Assembly: GCA_037442565.1 (NCBI GenBank)
Contig: JBBIQA010000165.1
Span: forward strand, 1 to 9,707
Direction of reading: 5' to 3'
DNA length: 9,707 nt
From: PALSA-911 sp037442565
GTDB lineage: Bacteria; Pseudomonadota; Alphaproteobacteria; Acetobacterales; Acetobacteraceae
A model generated the notes under the pieces. It worked only from the letters and a program-made list of their open reading frames with translations, had not been told where the DNA came from and ran no database searches. This document shows, one piece after another, positions 1 through 6,565 of this stretch. The position numbers were made by a program, and so were the translations under genes. Position 1 is the first letter of the stretch; every line of letters begins with the position of its first letter.

Positions 1-1101
1 TCCTGGCTGGTGCTGCATCACCTGCTGCTGAGCCAGACCGCGTTCAAGCGCGACATCGACGATCCCAAGACCATCCTGGACCTGGCCGAGGTGATCCAGT
101 CGCCGGAGCGGCTGCGCCTGCTTCTGGTGCTGACGGTGGCCGATATGCGGGCGGTTTCCGCCAAGGTCTGGAACAACTGGAAGGCGACGCTGCTGCGCGA
201 GTTGTATGCGCGGGTGGCCGAGGTTCTTGCGGGAGGGCTGTCCACCACCGAGCGCGACGTGCGGGTGCAGCGGGCCAAGCAGGCGGCCTCGGCGATGCTG
301 GCCGGCTGGCCGGAAGCGGACCTGGAGATGTTCACCGGGCTCGGCTATCCCGGCTACTGGCTGTCGTTCGATCCGGAAACCCATGCCCGCCACGCCCGGC
401 TGATCCGCGACGCGGAAATGCGCAAGACGCCGCTGACCGTCGATACCCAGCCGCTGCCGGCGCGCGCGGTGACGGAAGTGACCGTGTATGCCGCCGACCA
501 TGCCGGGCTGTTCAGCCGGATCGCCGGGGCGTTGGCGATGGCCGGCGCGTCCATTGTCGACGCGCGCATCCACACCATGACCAACGGCATGGCGCTGGAC
601 ACATTCTGGATCCAGGACGCCGCCGGCGGCACCTTCGACGCCCCGCACCGGCTGGCGCGGCTGTCTGCGCTGATCGAGCAGGCGCTGTCCGGCCGCATCC
701 GGCTGGCGAGCGAGATCAAGAAGATGTCGAAAAGCCTGATGGGCCAGCGGGTGCGCGCCATCCATGTCGCGCCGCGCGTGGTGATCGACAACCGGGCGTC
801 CAATACCCACACGGTATTGGAGGTGAACGGCCGCGACCGTCCCGGCCTGCTGCACGACGTGACCGCGGCGATCAGCGAGCAGGGGCTGCAGATCGCCTCC
901 GCCCATGTGACGACCTACGGCGTGCGCGCGGTGGACGTGTTCTACGTCAAGGACGTGTTCGGCATGAAGGTGGAGAACGAACGCAAGCTGCAGCAATTGC
1001 GGGAGGCGCTGCTGGCCGCGCTGGAAAACCCCGAGGCCGCCGCCGCGCCGGCCGCCGAGGCGGAGGCGCCGCGCAAACGCCGCCGGGCGGCGGCGGAGTA
1101 G
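1..1101 (+). CDS. glnD: [Protein-PII] uridylyltransferase/uridylyl-removing enzyme, C-terminal part (5' end outside window)
   Basis: GlnD adds UMP to PII signalling proteins, or removes it, in response to glutamine, and so controls nitrogen assimilation in the cytoplasm. Only the last 366 residues are visible, about 40% of a usual GlnD of roughly 900 residues. The frame is open from base 1 (Ser-Trp-Leu precede the GTG at base 10), so that GTG is internal and not the start. The visible part begins in the tail of the HD (uridylyl-removing) domain with the signature HHLLLSQTAFKRDIDDPKT, followed by SPERLRLLLVLTVADMRAV. Two ACT domains then follow, at about visible residues 157-235 (ADHAGLFSRIAGALA) and 270-340 (RDRPGLLHDVTAAI); these sense glutamine in this family. 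The protein ends in a low-complexity Ala/Pro/Glu stretch with a KRRR patch, which is probably disordered. The next gene starts 51 bases downstream on the same strand. The nucleotidyltransferase domain lies outside the window. Confidence 0.96.
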   Translation, partial: SWLVLHHLLLSQTAFKRDIDDPKTILDLAEVIQSPERLRLLLVLTVADMRAVSAKVWNNWKATLLRELYARVAEVLAGGLSTTERDVRVQRAKQAASAMLAGWPEADLEMFTGLGYPGYWLSFDPETHARHARLIRDAEMRKTPLTVDTQPLPARAVTEVTVYAADHAGLFSRIAGALAMAGASIVDARIHTMTNGMALDTFWIQDAAGGTFDAPHRLARLSALIEQALSGRIRLASEIKKMSKSLMGQRVRAIHVAPRVVIDNRASNTHTVLEVNGRDRPGLLHDVTAAISEQGLQIASAHVTTYGVRAVDVFYVKDVFGMKVENERKLQQLREALLAALENPEAAAAPAAEAEAPRKRRRAAAE

Positions 1102-1152
1102 GATTTCCCCCGTACGCCTGCGCCGGAGGATGTCGCTGGATTGCCATAGATC

Positions 1153-2424
1153 ATGATCCGGGTGGGGCTGGCGAGCGAGACCGATTGGGACGGCTGGCGC
1201 GCGGCCACGCGGGCGCTGGTCCTGAACGGCATACCTGCGGAAGACGTGGTTTGGTGCGTCGGGAAAGGCGATCCACTGCCGGAAGCGAACGGCACCTTCG
1301 GGGTTTCCCGCTCGTTGATCCAGTTGGCGCAGGTGGCCATTCAGGCGCGGTCCCCGGAACGGTTTGCCTTGCTCTACCGGCTGGTGATGAAAGCGGAGGA
1401 GCCGGCGCTGGCCGAGGCGCGGCGACTGGCGCTCGCGGTGCGGGCCGAGGCGCACCGCATGCGCACGGAACTTCGCTATCTGCCGGTCGGGGACCGGTAT
1501 GTCGGCTGGTACGCGCCTCGGCATTTCGTGCTGGAGGCGAACGCCCGGCTGCTGGCGCGGCGGTTTTCCCATCTGGCTGTCTCGGTGCTGACGCCGGGTG
1601 GCAGCGCGCACTGGGGCAGCGCGCATTGGCAGGGCGGCGAGCCGGTTTTCGGCGCGGCTGCGGATCTCGGCGACGACGCGGCGCTGGCCGCGTTCTGGCG
1701 GGAACGGGGCAGCGAGATCCTGGCCGGCGCCGGCGCCGGTTCGTCGCTGCCCGCGGCGGAGGCGTTGGACGAGGACCCGAGGCCGCCCGACCGGAAGGCG
1801 ATCGGGCCGGTGGTGTTGCCGCGGCGCGATCTGCCGGACCTGGACCTTGCTTCGGCCGAGGCCGCATCCTGCGCGCGCTGCGGCTTGGCGGCGCCGGCGA
1901 CGCAGGCGGTGTTCGGCGAGGGGCCCGGCGAGGCGCGGCTGATGTTCATCGGCGAGCAGGCCGGGGACCAGGAGGATGTCATCGGCCGGCCGTTCGTCGG
2001 CCCCGCCGGCCAATTGCTGGACCGGGCGTTGGAAGAGGCCGGGATCGACCGGCGCGAAACCTACGTCACCAACGTGGTGAAGCATTTCAAGTTCGTCCCG
2101 CGCGGCACGCGCCGCCTGCACCAGAAGCCGGATGCCGGCGAGATCGCGGCGTGCTGCGTCTGGCTGGACCGCGAGCGCGCCGTGCTGCGCCCGACGCTGA
2201 TCGTGCTGCTCGGCGCCACGGCGGCGCAGGCGGTGCTGGGGCGGCCGGTGACCATCGGCCGCGAGCGCGGGCGGCCGATCACGCTGGCGGATGGCCAGCG
2301 CGTATTCGTCACCGTGCATCCCTCCTATCTGCTGCGGCTGCCGGACGCGGAGGCGCAGGCGCGCGAATACCGTAATTTCGTCGGCGACCTGCGCCGGGCG
2401 GGAGAGCTGGCCCGCGCCGGATGA
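1153..2424 (+). CDS. DUF4130-UdgX fusion: uracil-DNA glycosylase/uracil-DNA-binding protein
   Basis: This 423-residue protein has two parts. Residues 1 to about 200 match the DUF4130 'DNA metabolism' domain (AHRMRTELRYLPVGDRYVGW, then LTPGGSAHW). Residues from about 238 on are a family-4-like uracil-DNA glycosylase of the UdgX type. Visible UdgX features are an iron-sulfur pair C240-x2-C243, the motif GEQAGDQED (267-275) followed by GRPFVGPAG, NVVKHFKF (307-314), an R-loop ending RRLH (320-323), a further cysteine at C334, and HPS (389-391). In Mycobacterium smegmatis UdgX the R-loop histidine attacks the abasic sugar and leaves the protein covalently bound to DNA; H323 is its equivalent by motif. 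H311 stands where family-4 enzymes have a cluster cysteine. The ATG at 1153 is the earliest possible start because an in-frame TAG lies at 1147-1149. The nearest GGAGG (1125-1129) is too far away to serve it well. Residues 150-159 hold a duplicated GSAHW. No radical-SAM partner gene is adjacent. Confidence 0.9.
   Translation: MIRVGLASETDWDGWRAATRALVLNGIPAEDVVWCVGKGDPLPEANGTFGVSRSLIQLAQVAIQARSPERFALLYRLVMKAEEPALAEARRLALAVRAEAHRMRTELRYLPVGDRYVGWYAPRHFVLEANARLLARRFSHLAVSVLTPGGSAHWGSAHWQGGEPVFGAAADLGDDAALAAFWRERGSEILAGAGAGSSLPAAEALDEDPRPPDRKAIGPVVLPRRDLPDLDLASAEAASCARCGLAAPATQAVFGEGPGEARLMFIGEQAGDQEDVIGRPFVGPAGQLLDRALEEAGIDRRETYVTNVVKHFKFVPRGTRRLHQKPDAGEIAACCVWLDRERAVLRPTLIVLLGATAAQAVLGRPVTIGRERGRPITLADGQRVFVTVHPSYLLRLPDAEAQAREYRNFVGDLRRAGELARAG
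1600..1629 (+). repeat. In-frame 15-bp tandem duplication inside the DUF4130 domain
   Basis: Two adjacent 15-base units (1600-1614 and 1615-1629) both read ggcagcgcgca/tctgg-type sequence, differing only by C versus T at unit position 11. Each encodes Gly-Ser-Ala-His-Trp, at residues 150-154 and 155-159. From memory of the family, the conserved DUF4130 segment has GSAHW once after 'LTP-G'. One unit is therefore an insertion that keeps the frame, probably made by replication slippage. Confidence 0.85.
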
Positions 2425-2433
2425 ACGGCAGGC

Positions 2434-3654
2434 TCAGCGCGGGATCAGGGATTGCAGCGGCGTCGCCGGATCGGCGATGGCGGCCGGGTCGACCGGCTTG
2501 GCGGATTTGATCATGGCGGTACCGGCGCGGATGTCGCGCGGGTTGTTGGCGGCGGTGACCGCAATGACCCGGTTGTCATCCAGCAGGTGCACGGCCGTAA
2601 ATCTGTGCGGGTTGTCGCCCGGACGAAGGATGGTCCGTGTCGCGTCCACCGCGAGGCCGGCGACCTGCAGGTTGACATCGTACTGATCGGTCCAGAACCA
2701 GGGGATGTCGTCATAGGGCTTCTCGGCGCCCGCCATCGCCTGGCCGACCGCGACGCCGTGGTTCTGGGCATGCCGCCAGGCCTCCAGGCACAGATGCTTG
2801 CCGAACAGAGGATGGAAGAACGCCGCCACGTCACCGGCGGCGTAGATGTTGGCGACCGAGGTGCGGCCCAATGCGTCCACCACGATGCCGCCGTCGATCC
2901 TTGCCCCGGCCTGGCGCGCCAAGGTCAGGTTGCGCTCCATGCCGACGCCGGCCAGCACCACATCGCCGGACAGGCCGAAGCCACCGCCGCAGAACACCGA
3001 CAGCGTGCCGTCCGGCGCGGCGTCGATCGCCTCCACCGCCATGTTGAAATGCAGCTCGGTGCCCGCACCCTGGTGCAGGTCGGTGATGAAGCCGGCGATC
3101 TCCGGCGTGACGCTGCGGCCCATCGGTGATGGGCCGGCTTCGAGCACGGTAACATCGGCGCCGCGCTTGCGGGCGGAGGCGGCGATTTCCAGGCCGATCA
3201 CGCCGGCGCCGATGCAGACCACACGCCGGGCGGTGGCCAGCCTGGCGCGGATCGCCCGCGCGTCCTCGATCGTGCGCAGGGTCAGCGCGTGTTCCGCGCC
3301 GGGGACGGACAGGCGCCGGGCCCGCCCGCCCGTGGCGAGCAGCAATCTGTCGTAGGCCAGCACGCTGTCATCGGCGAGGCGGATGCGCTGGCCGATCGGA
3401 TCGAGGTCGATCACCTCGCTGTTGGGGTGGAACTCGATGTCGAGCTCGGCGTAGCGCTCTTCCTTGTGGAAAAACTGCACGTCCGGCGGCTCCGGCTCGG
3501 TGAGCCAGGCCTTCGACAGCGGCGGGCGTTCGTAGGGTCGCCAGGGCTCCTCGCCGAGCAGCAGGATGCGACCGGCAAAGCCGGCCTGGCGCATGGCGGT
3601 GGCGGCCCAGCCGCCGGCCTGGCCGGCGCCGATGATGATGTGGGTGGTTTTCAT
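2434..3654 (-). CDS. FAD-dependent ferredoxin reductase (NAD(P)/FAD oxidoreductase of the dioxygenase-reductase type)
   Basis: This 406-residue flavoprotein should pass electrons from NAD(P)H through FAD to an iron-sulfur ferredoxin, as rubredoxin/ferredoxin reductases do in dioxygenase systems. An FAD-binding G9-A-G11-Q-A-G14 sits at the N-terminus, followed by ERPPLSKAWL (42-51). A second Rossmann motif G149-A-G151-V-I-G154, for NAD(P)H, follows a typical LLLATGG segment. The C-terminal FAD motif TSVANIYAAGDVA (285-297) includes D295. The reductase C-terminal domain begins around PWFWTDQYDVNLQVAG (338-353). The length is normal for the family. The ATG at 3654 places the FAD motif at the correct distance from the N-terminus; the ribosome-binding site is weak. 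The gene is divergent from the Rieske ferredoxin, its likely partner, with 114 bases between them. It converges on the UdgX gene with only 9 bases between stop codons. The specific electron acceptor is inferred from the neighbour. Confidence 0.92.
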   Translation of the reverse strand: MKTTHIIIGAGQAGGWAATAMRQAGFAGRILLLGEEPWRPYERPPLSKAWLTEPEPPDVQFFHKEERYAELDIEFHPNSEVIDLDPIGQRIRLADDSVLAYDRLLLATGGRARRLSVPGAEHALTLRTIEDARAIRARLATARRVVCIGAGVIGLEIAASARKRGADVTVLEAGPSPMGRSVTPEIAGFITDLHQGAGTELHFNMAVEAIDAAPDGTLSVFCGGGFGLSGDVVLAGVGMERNLTLARQAGARIDGGIVVDALGRTSVANIYAAGDVAAFFHPLFGKHLCLEAWRHAQNHGVAVGQAMAGAEKPYDDIPWFWTDQYDVNLQVAGLAVDATRTILRPGDNPHRFTAVHLLDDNRVIAVTAANNPRDIRAGTAMIKSAKPVDPAAIADPATPLQSLIPR

Positions 3655-3768
3655 GCGGCGATGCTCGCCCGGGAATCGATCCGCGCCAAGGGGGTGCAAG
3701 CGCGGGGCGGGTTGGAAGCCGGGTTGGACCCTGGCATGGTGCAGCATCTTCAGAAAGGGACGCACGAC
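3655..3768. promoter_or_regulatory. Divergent intergenic region between ferredoxin reductase and Rieske ferredoxin, with a 9-bp direct repeat
   Basis: Both genes of the electron-transfer pair must be transcribed outward from this 114-base segment, so promoters are expected here. I cannot point to a convincing -35/-10 pair. It contains a perfect direct repeat of CGGGTTGGA at 3708-3716 and 3720-3728, a 12-base period just upstream of the ferredoxin ribosome-binding site. The repeat could be part of a regulator site, but that is a guess from position only. Confidence 0.4.
3752..3760 (+). promoter_or_regulatory. Ribosome-binding site that fixes the Rieske ferredoxin start
   Basis: The purine run agaaaggga ends 8 bases before the ATG at 3769. 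The reading frame stays open far upstream, to 3289 and antisense to the reductase. This site, together with the conserved start of Rieske ferredoxins, identifies 3769 as the true start. Confidence 0.65.
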
Positions 3769-4092
3769 ATGGCGGATGCGGCTTGGGTTCGGGTAGCGGG
3801 CACGGCGGATGTGGCCGAGGGCAAGGTGATCGGCGTGCGCGTCGGCGCCAAGGATCTGGCTGTCTATGCCATGCCGGGCGGGGGATACTGCGTCACCGAC
3901 AATGTCTGCACGCATGAATTCGCGCTGCTTTCGGAAGGCTGGTTCGAGGATGGCTGCATCGAATGCCCGCTGCACGCCGGCCGGTTCGACGTGAAGACCG
4001 GCAAGGGCCAGGGCGCGCCGATCGACAAGGATCTGGACGTGTTCGAGGTGAAGGTCGAAGGCGGCGATATTCTGGCCAGGCTGCCGGGCTGA
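3769..4092 (+). CDS. Rieske [2Fe-2S] ferredoxin (non-heme oxygenase ferredoxin component, MocE-like)
   Basis: This 107-residue single-domain protein has the complete Rieske cluster-binding signature: C47-T-H49, sixteen residues, then C66-P-L-H69. Two Cys and two His thus hold the [2Fe-2S] cluster. The segment LHAGRFDVKTGKGQGAP after the second motif is typical of ferredoxin components of aromatic-ring dioxygenases and of MocE-type ferredoxins. It lacks a signal peptide or membrane anchor, so it is a soluble cytoplasmic carrier and not the cytochrome bc1 subunit. It is too small to be a terminal oxygenase alpha subunit. It probably receives electrons from the divergent flavoprotein at 2434-3654 and hands them to an oxygenase, which I do not find in this window. 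NirD-like nitrite reductase small subunits are a possible alternative, but no nirB is nearby. Confidence 0.92.
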   Translation: MADAAWVRVAGTADVAEGKVIGVRVGAKDLAVYAMPGGGYCVTDNVCTHEFALLSEGWFEDGCIECPLHAGRFDVKTGKGQGAPIDKDLDVFEVKVEGGDILARLPG

Positions 4093-4139
4093 ACAGCCGG
4101 CGCAACAAGCGGAAGGCGGCGGCGGGCGACGGCTTTTAG

Positions 4140-4158
4140 GGTTTCCCGGGTTGAAACC
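4140..4158 (+). repeat. Perfect 6-bp inverted repeat just upstream of the DUF1203 ribosome-binding site
   Basis: GGTTTC (4140-4145) and GAAACC (4153-4158) are exact inverted copies separated by 7 bases. They end 2 bases before the AGGAG at 4161. There is no T-tract, so it does not look like an intrinsic terminator. A small operator or a 5'-leader hairpin is possible; chance is also possible for a stem of this size. Confidence 0.4.
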
Positions 4159-4160
4159 AC

Positions 4161-4165
4161 AGGAG
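4161..4165 (+). promoter_or_regulatory. Ribosome-binding site that fixes the DUF1203 gene start
   Basis: AGGAG lies 9 bases before the ATG at 4175. An in-frame TTG at 4151 could also open the frame but has no such site in front of it, so 4175 is preferred. Confidence 0.7.
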
Positions 4166-4174
4166 CCCGCGCCG

Positions 4175-4587
4175 ATGAACCCCGTCATGACTGCTTTCCG
4201 CTGCGTGCCGATCCCCACCGAGACCGCCGAGCGCTTCCGCCGCACCGGAATCGACGACAACGGCAATGCCATCCGCCGGATGGTATCGAGCGGCGTCGCC
4301 CCCTGCCGCCACTGCCTGCGGGAGGCGCGCGAGGGAGAGCCGGTGCTGCTCGGCTCCTACAACCTGCCCGGCCCGGTCGGCATCTATTGGACCCCGAGCC
4401 CGATCTTCGTGCACGCGGAACCCTGCGAGCGCTTCTCGGCGGCGGGCGAGGTTCCGGAAATCGTCCGCGGCCGGCTGGTTTCCGTGCGGTCCTACGACGC
4501 CGCCGAACAATGCATCTACGATCTGGGTGAGGCGGTCGAAGGCGGGCAGGTGGATGCGCCGCTGGCGCGCGCCATCGCCGATCCGCG
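4175..4587 (+). CDS. DUF1203 domain protein, 3' end lost in assembly gap
   Basis: The function of DUF1203 proteins is not established. The 137 visible residues cover most of the domain, which is normally about 150 residues: an N-terminal FRCVPIP, a cysteine cluster APCRHCLREA (residues 42-51, with C44 and C47), then EGEPVLLGSYNL, and PSPIFVHAEPC. These are the segments I recall as typical of the family. The frame is open to the gap at 4588, and the missing tail should be only about 15-25 residues. It lies 82 bases downstream of the Rieske ferredoxin on the same strand, so it could share its transcript, although it has its own strong ribosome-binding site. It is a separate gene from the amidohydrolase beyond the gap. 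The two are in different frames as the sequence is written and belong to unrelated families. Confidence 0.82.
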
Positions 4588-4687
4588 NNNNNNNNNNNNN
4601 NNNNNNNNNNNNNNNNNNNNNNNNNNNNNNNNNNNNNNNNNNNNNNNNNNNNNNNNNNNNNNNNNNNNNNNNNNNNNNNNNNNNNNN
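4588..4687. other. Run of 100 N (assembly gap, probably of unknown true length)
   Basis: Exactly 100 undetermined bases separate the DUF1203 gene from the first amidohydrolase. By comparison with its paralog, the amidohydrolase lacks about 80 N-terminal residues, and DUF1203 lacks its last 15-25 residues. At least about 300 bases must therefore be missing if these two genes are simply adjacent. No coding call should be drawn through this gap. Confidence 0.95.
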
Positions 4688-5604
4688 CCGACGGGCGCAC
4701 CGCGACCACGCCGGAATTGCTGGCGGCCCAGGCGCTGGACCCGTTCGGCACCGGCACGGCCATCCTGAACTGCCTGTACGGCGTGCAGCTGCCGTTCAGC
4801 GAGGACATGGGCGCGGTGTTCGCCCGCGCGGTGAACGACTGGATCGCCCGGGAATGGCTGGACCGCGATCCCAGGCTGCGCGCCGCCATCGTGCTGCCGG
4901 TGCAGAGCGCCGAACTGGCGGTGGAGGAGATCGAGCGGCTGGCGCATGACCGGCGCTTCGTGTCCGTGCTGCTGCTGGTGATGGGCGAGACGCCGCTCGG
5001 CCGGCGCCAGCACTGGCCGATCTATGCCGCGGCCGAGCGGCACGGATTGTCGGTCTCCATCCACGCCGGCAGCTCCTATCGCAATCCCCCCTCCCCCGTC
5101 GGCTGGACCAGCTACTACACCGAGGAATACATCAACCAGGCCGGCGCGTTTCAAACCCAGCTGACCTCCTTGGTGTGCGAGGGGGTGTTCGCGAAGTTCC
5201 CGAAGTTGAAAGTGGTGATGCTGGAATCCGGCTTCACCTGGCTGCCCGGCTATCTGTGGCGGCTGGAGAAGTTCTGGAAAGGGGTGCGCATGGAAGTACC
5301 CTGGGTGGACCGGCTGCCCGGCGAGATCGTGCGCGAGCATGTGCGGTTTTCCCTGCAGCCGTTCGACGGCCCGCCCGACCCGGCGGCAATGGGGCGGCTG
5401 ATGGAGCACATGCGGTCCGACGAATTGCTGGTCTATTCCACCGACTACCCGCACTGGCAGTTTGACGGGCAGGATGCGATGCCGGAAGGTTTCTCTGCCG
5501 AGCTGATCCGCAAGATCACGATCGATAATCCGCTGCAGGCGTTTCCGCGTTTGGGGTTGGCCCAGGGTGGCGAGACGCCGAGCAACAGGGAGCTGACGTC
5601 ATGA
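4688..5604 (+). CDS. Amidohydrolase-2 family protein (ACMSD-like), N-terminus lost in assembly gap
   Basis: This family folds as a metal-dependent TIM barrel, and its members hydrolyse or decarboxylate aromatic and related acids. The substrate here is unknown. The frame is open from the gap (first readable codons DGRTATTPEL), so the TTG at 4717 is internal. Visible marks are QHWPIYAAAE, a barrel histidine in VSIHAG (codon 5062-5064), KLKVVMLESGFTWLP, and the family's C-terminal YSTDYPHWQFD, where the aspartate (codon 5443-5445) is a metal-site residue. A tail ITIDNPLQAFPRL follows. The N-terminal metal motif (D/H-x-H) lies in the missing part. The downstream gene at 5601 is a paralog that aligns along this region, and the two share ATGA, where this gene's TGA overlaps the next ATG. 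This points to one operon with coupled translation. Confidence 0.9.
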
Positions 5605-6465
5605 ACGTCGATGTTCTGAACCGAACCGGGGCCCATCTGGCCTCGTCCAACCGGCTGATGATCGCCGATTGCGACATCCATCCGCGCATCGCCGGCGTGA
5701 AGGCGCTGTATCCGTGGCTGTCCAAGCGCTGGCAGGAACATCTTGAAACCTTCGGGATGACCCACCGCCAGCCCTATGAGCGCGGGCCGGCCTATCCCAA
5801 GGCGCAGCCGATGGCCTCGCGCCGGGATTCGTTTCCCCCGACCGGCGGCGGACCCGGCAGTGATCTGGCCTTCATGGCCTGGCAGCATCTGGATGCCAAC
5901 AATGTCGAACTCGGCATCCTCAACCCGCTGACCCCGTCCGGCCAGGGCGCGGTCAACCCCGACCTGTCCGGCGCCATGGCGCATGCGGTGAATGAGTGGC
6001 AGATCGAGAAATGGACCAGCCAGGACAGCAGGCTGAAAGCCTCGATCGTGGTCCCGTACGAGGATACCGCCGCATCCGTCGCGGAGATCGAGCGCTTTGC
6101 CGGTAACCCGCATTTCGCTCAGGTATTGCTGCTGAGCCGCACCGGGGAGCCGCCGGGGCAGCGGCGCTACTGGCCGATCTATGAAGCCGCGGCGGCGGCC
6201 GGGCTGCCGGTGGCGTTCCACGCCTTCGGCCATGGCGGCCACCCCAATACCGCCAGCGGCTGGCCTTCGTACTATATCGAGGACATGGTCGGGCACGCCC
6301 AGTCCAGCCAGGCCGGGCTGGTGAGCCTGGTGATGGAAGGGGTGTTCGAACGCATCCCGAGCCTGAAGGTGGTGATGGTGGAAGCCGGCTCGGCCTGGGC
6401 CCCTTCCCTGCTCTGGCGCATGGACCGGCAGTGGCGCAAGCTGAAGGCGGAAACCCCGCATCTGC
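5601..6465 (+). CDS. Amidohydrolase-2 family protein (ACMSD-like), tandem paralog, C-terminus lost in assembly gap
   Basis: 288 residues are visible before the gap. The N-terminal metal motif is D25-x-H27 in IADCDIHPRI, as in the subset of this family with D-x-H in place of H-x-H. Further along are NNVELGILNPL, RYWPIYEAAAAAGLPVAFHA with barrel H207, SGWPSYYIEDMVGH, and LKVVMVEAGSAWAPSLLWRM. It aligns with the preceding gene at GWxSYYxE, LVxxGVF and LKVVMxExG and so is a diverged paralog, perhaps a second subunit or an enzyme for a related substrate. The ATG at 5601 overlaps the previous stop as ATGA, and AGGGAG (5587-5592) gives a good ribosome-binding site. By the paralog's length, roughly 80-100 C-terminal residues, including the metal-site aspartate, are missing in the gap. 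A convergent crotonase lies on the other side of the gap. Confidence 0.9.
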
Positions 6466-6565
6466 NNNNNNNNNNNNNNNNNNNNNNNNNNNNNNNNNNN
6501 NNNNNNNNNNNNNNNNNNNNNNNNNNNNNNNNNNNNNNNNNNNNNNNNNNNNNNNNNNNNNNNNN
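6466..6565. other. Run of 100 N (assembly gap, probably of unknown true length)
   Basis: Exactly 100 undetermined bases lie between two convergent truncated genes. The amidohydrolase to the left lacks about 240-300 bases of its 3' end, and the crotonase to the right lacks about 300. At least about 550 bases are probably missing, and whole additional genes could be hidden here. Confidence 0.95.

Noticed and set aside
1130..1156. A tiny leader-like ORF (ATG at 1130, MSLDCHRS) whose TGA overlaps the UdgX ATG
   Set aside because: The GGAGG at 1125-1129 directly abuts its ATG, leaving no spacing for initiation. Eight codons with no pattern are not enough to call a gene.
1185..2375. A 396-codon open frame in another plus frame across the UdgX gene, and several long antisense frames across the same region
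   Set aside because: The translations are Ala/Gly/Arg-rich with no recognisable motif, as expected for shadow frames in GC-rich DNA. The UdgX and DUF4130 motifs lie in the 1153 frame.
3724..3748. A TTGGAC -35-like box and a sigma-54-like GG...GC pattern (CTGGCATGGTGCAGC) before the Rieske gene
   Set aside because: No matching -10 box is present at 16-18 bases. The GG to GC spacing is 9 rather than 10, and the position would put the transcription start on top of the ribosome-binding site.
4095..4137. Possible intrinsic terminator after the Rieske gene (AGCCG ... CGGCT followed by TTT)
   Set aside because: The stem is only 5 bp with a 30-base loop and the T-run is short, too weak to call.
4266..4949. 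Open frames running through the first N run, including a 205-codon frame from 4151 to 4768
   Set aside because: They are open only because N codons contain no stop. They join unrelated sequences across a gap of unknown length.
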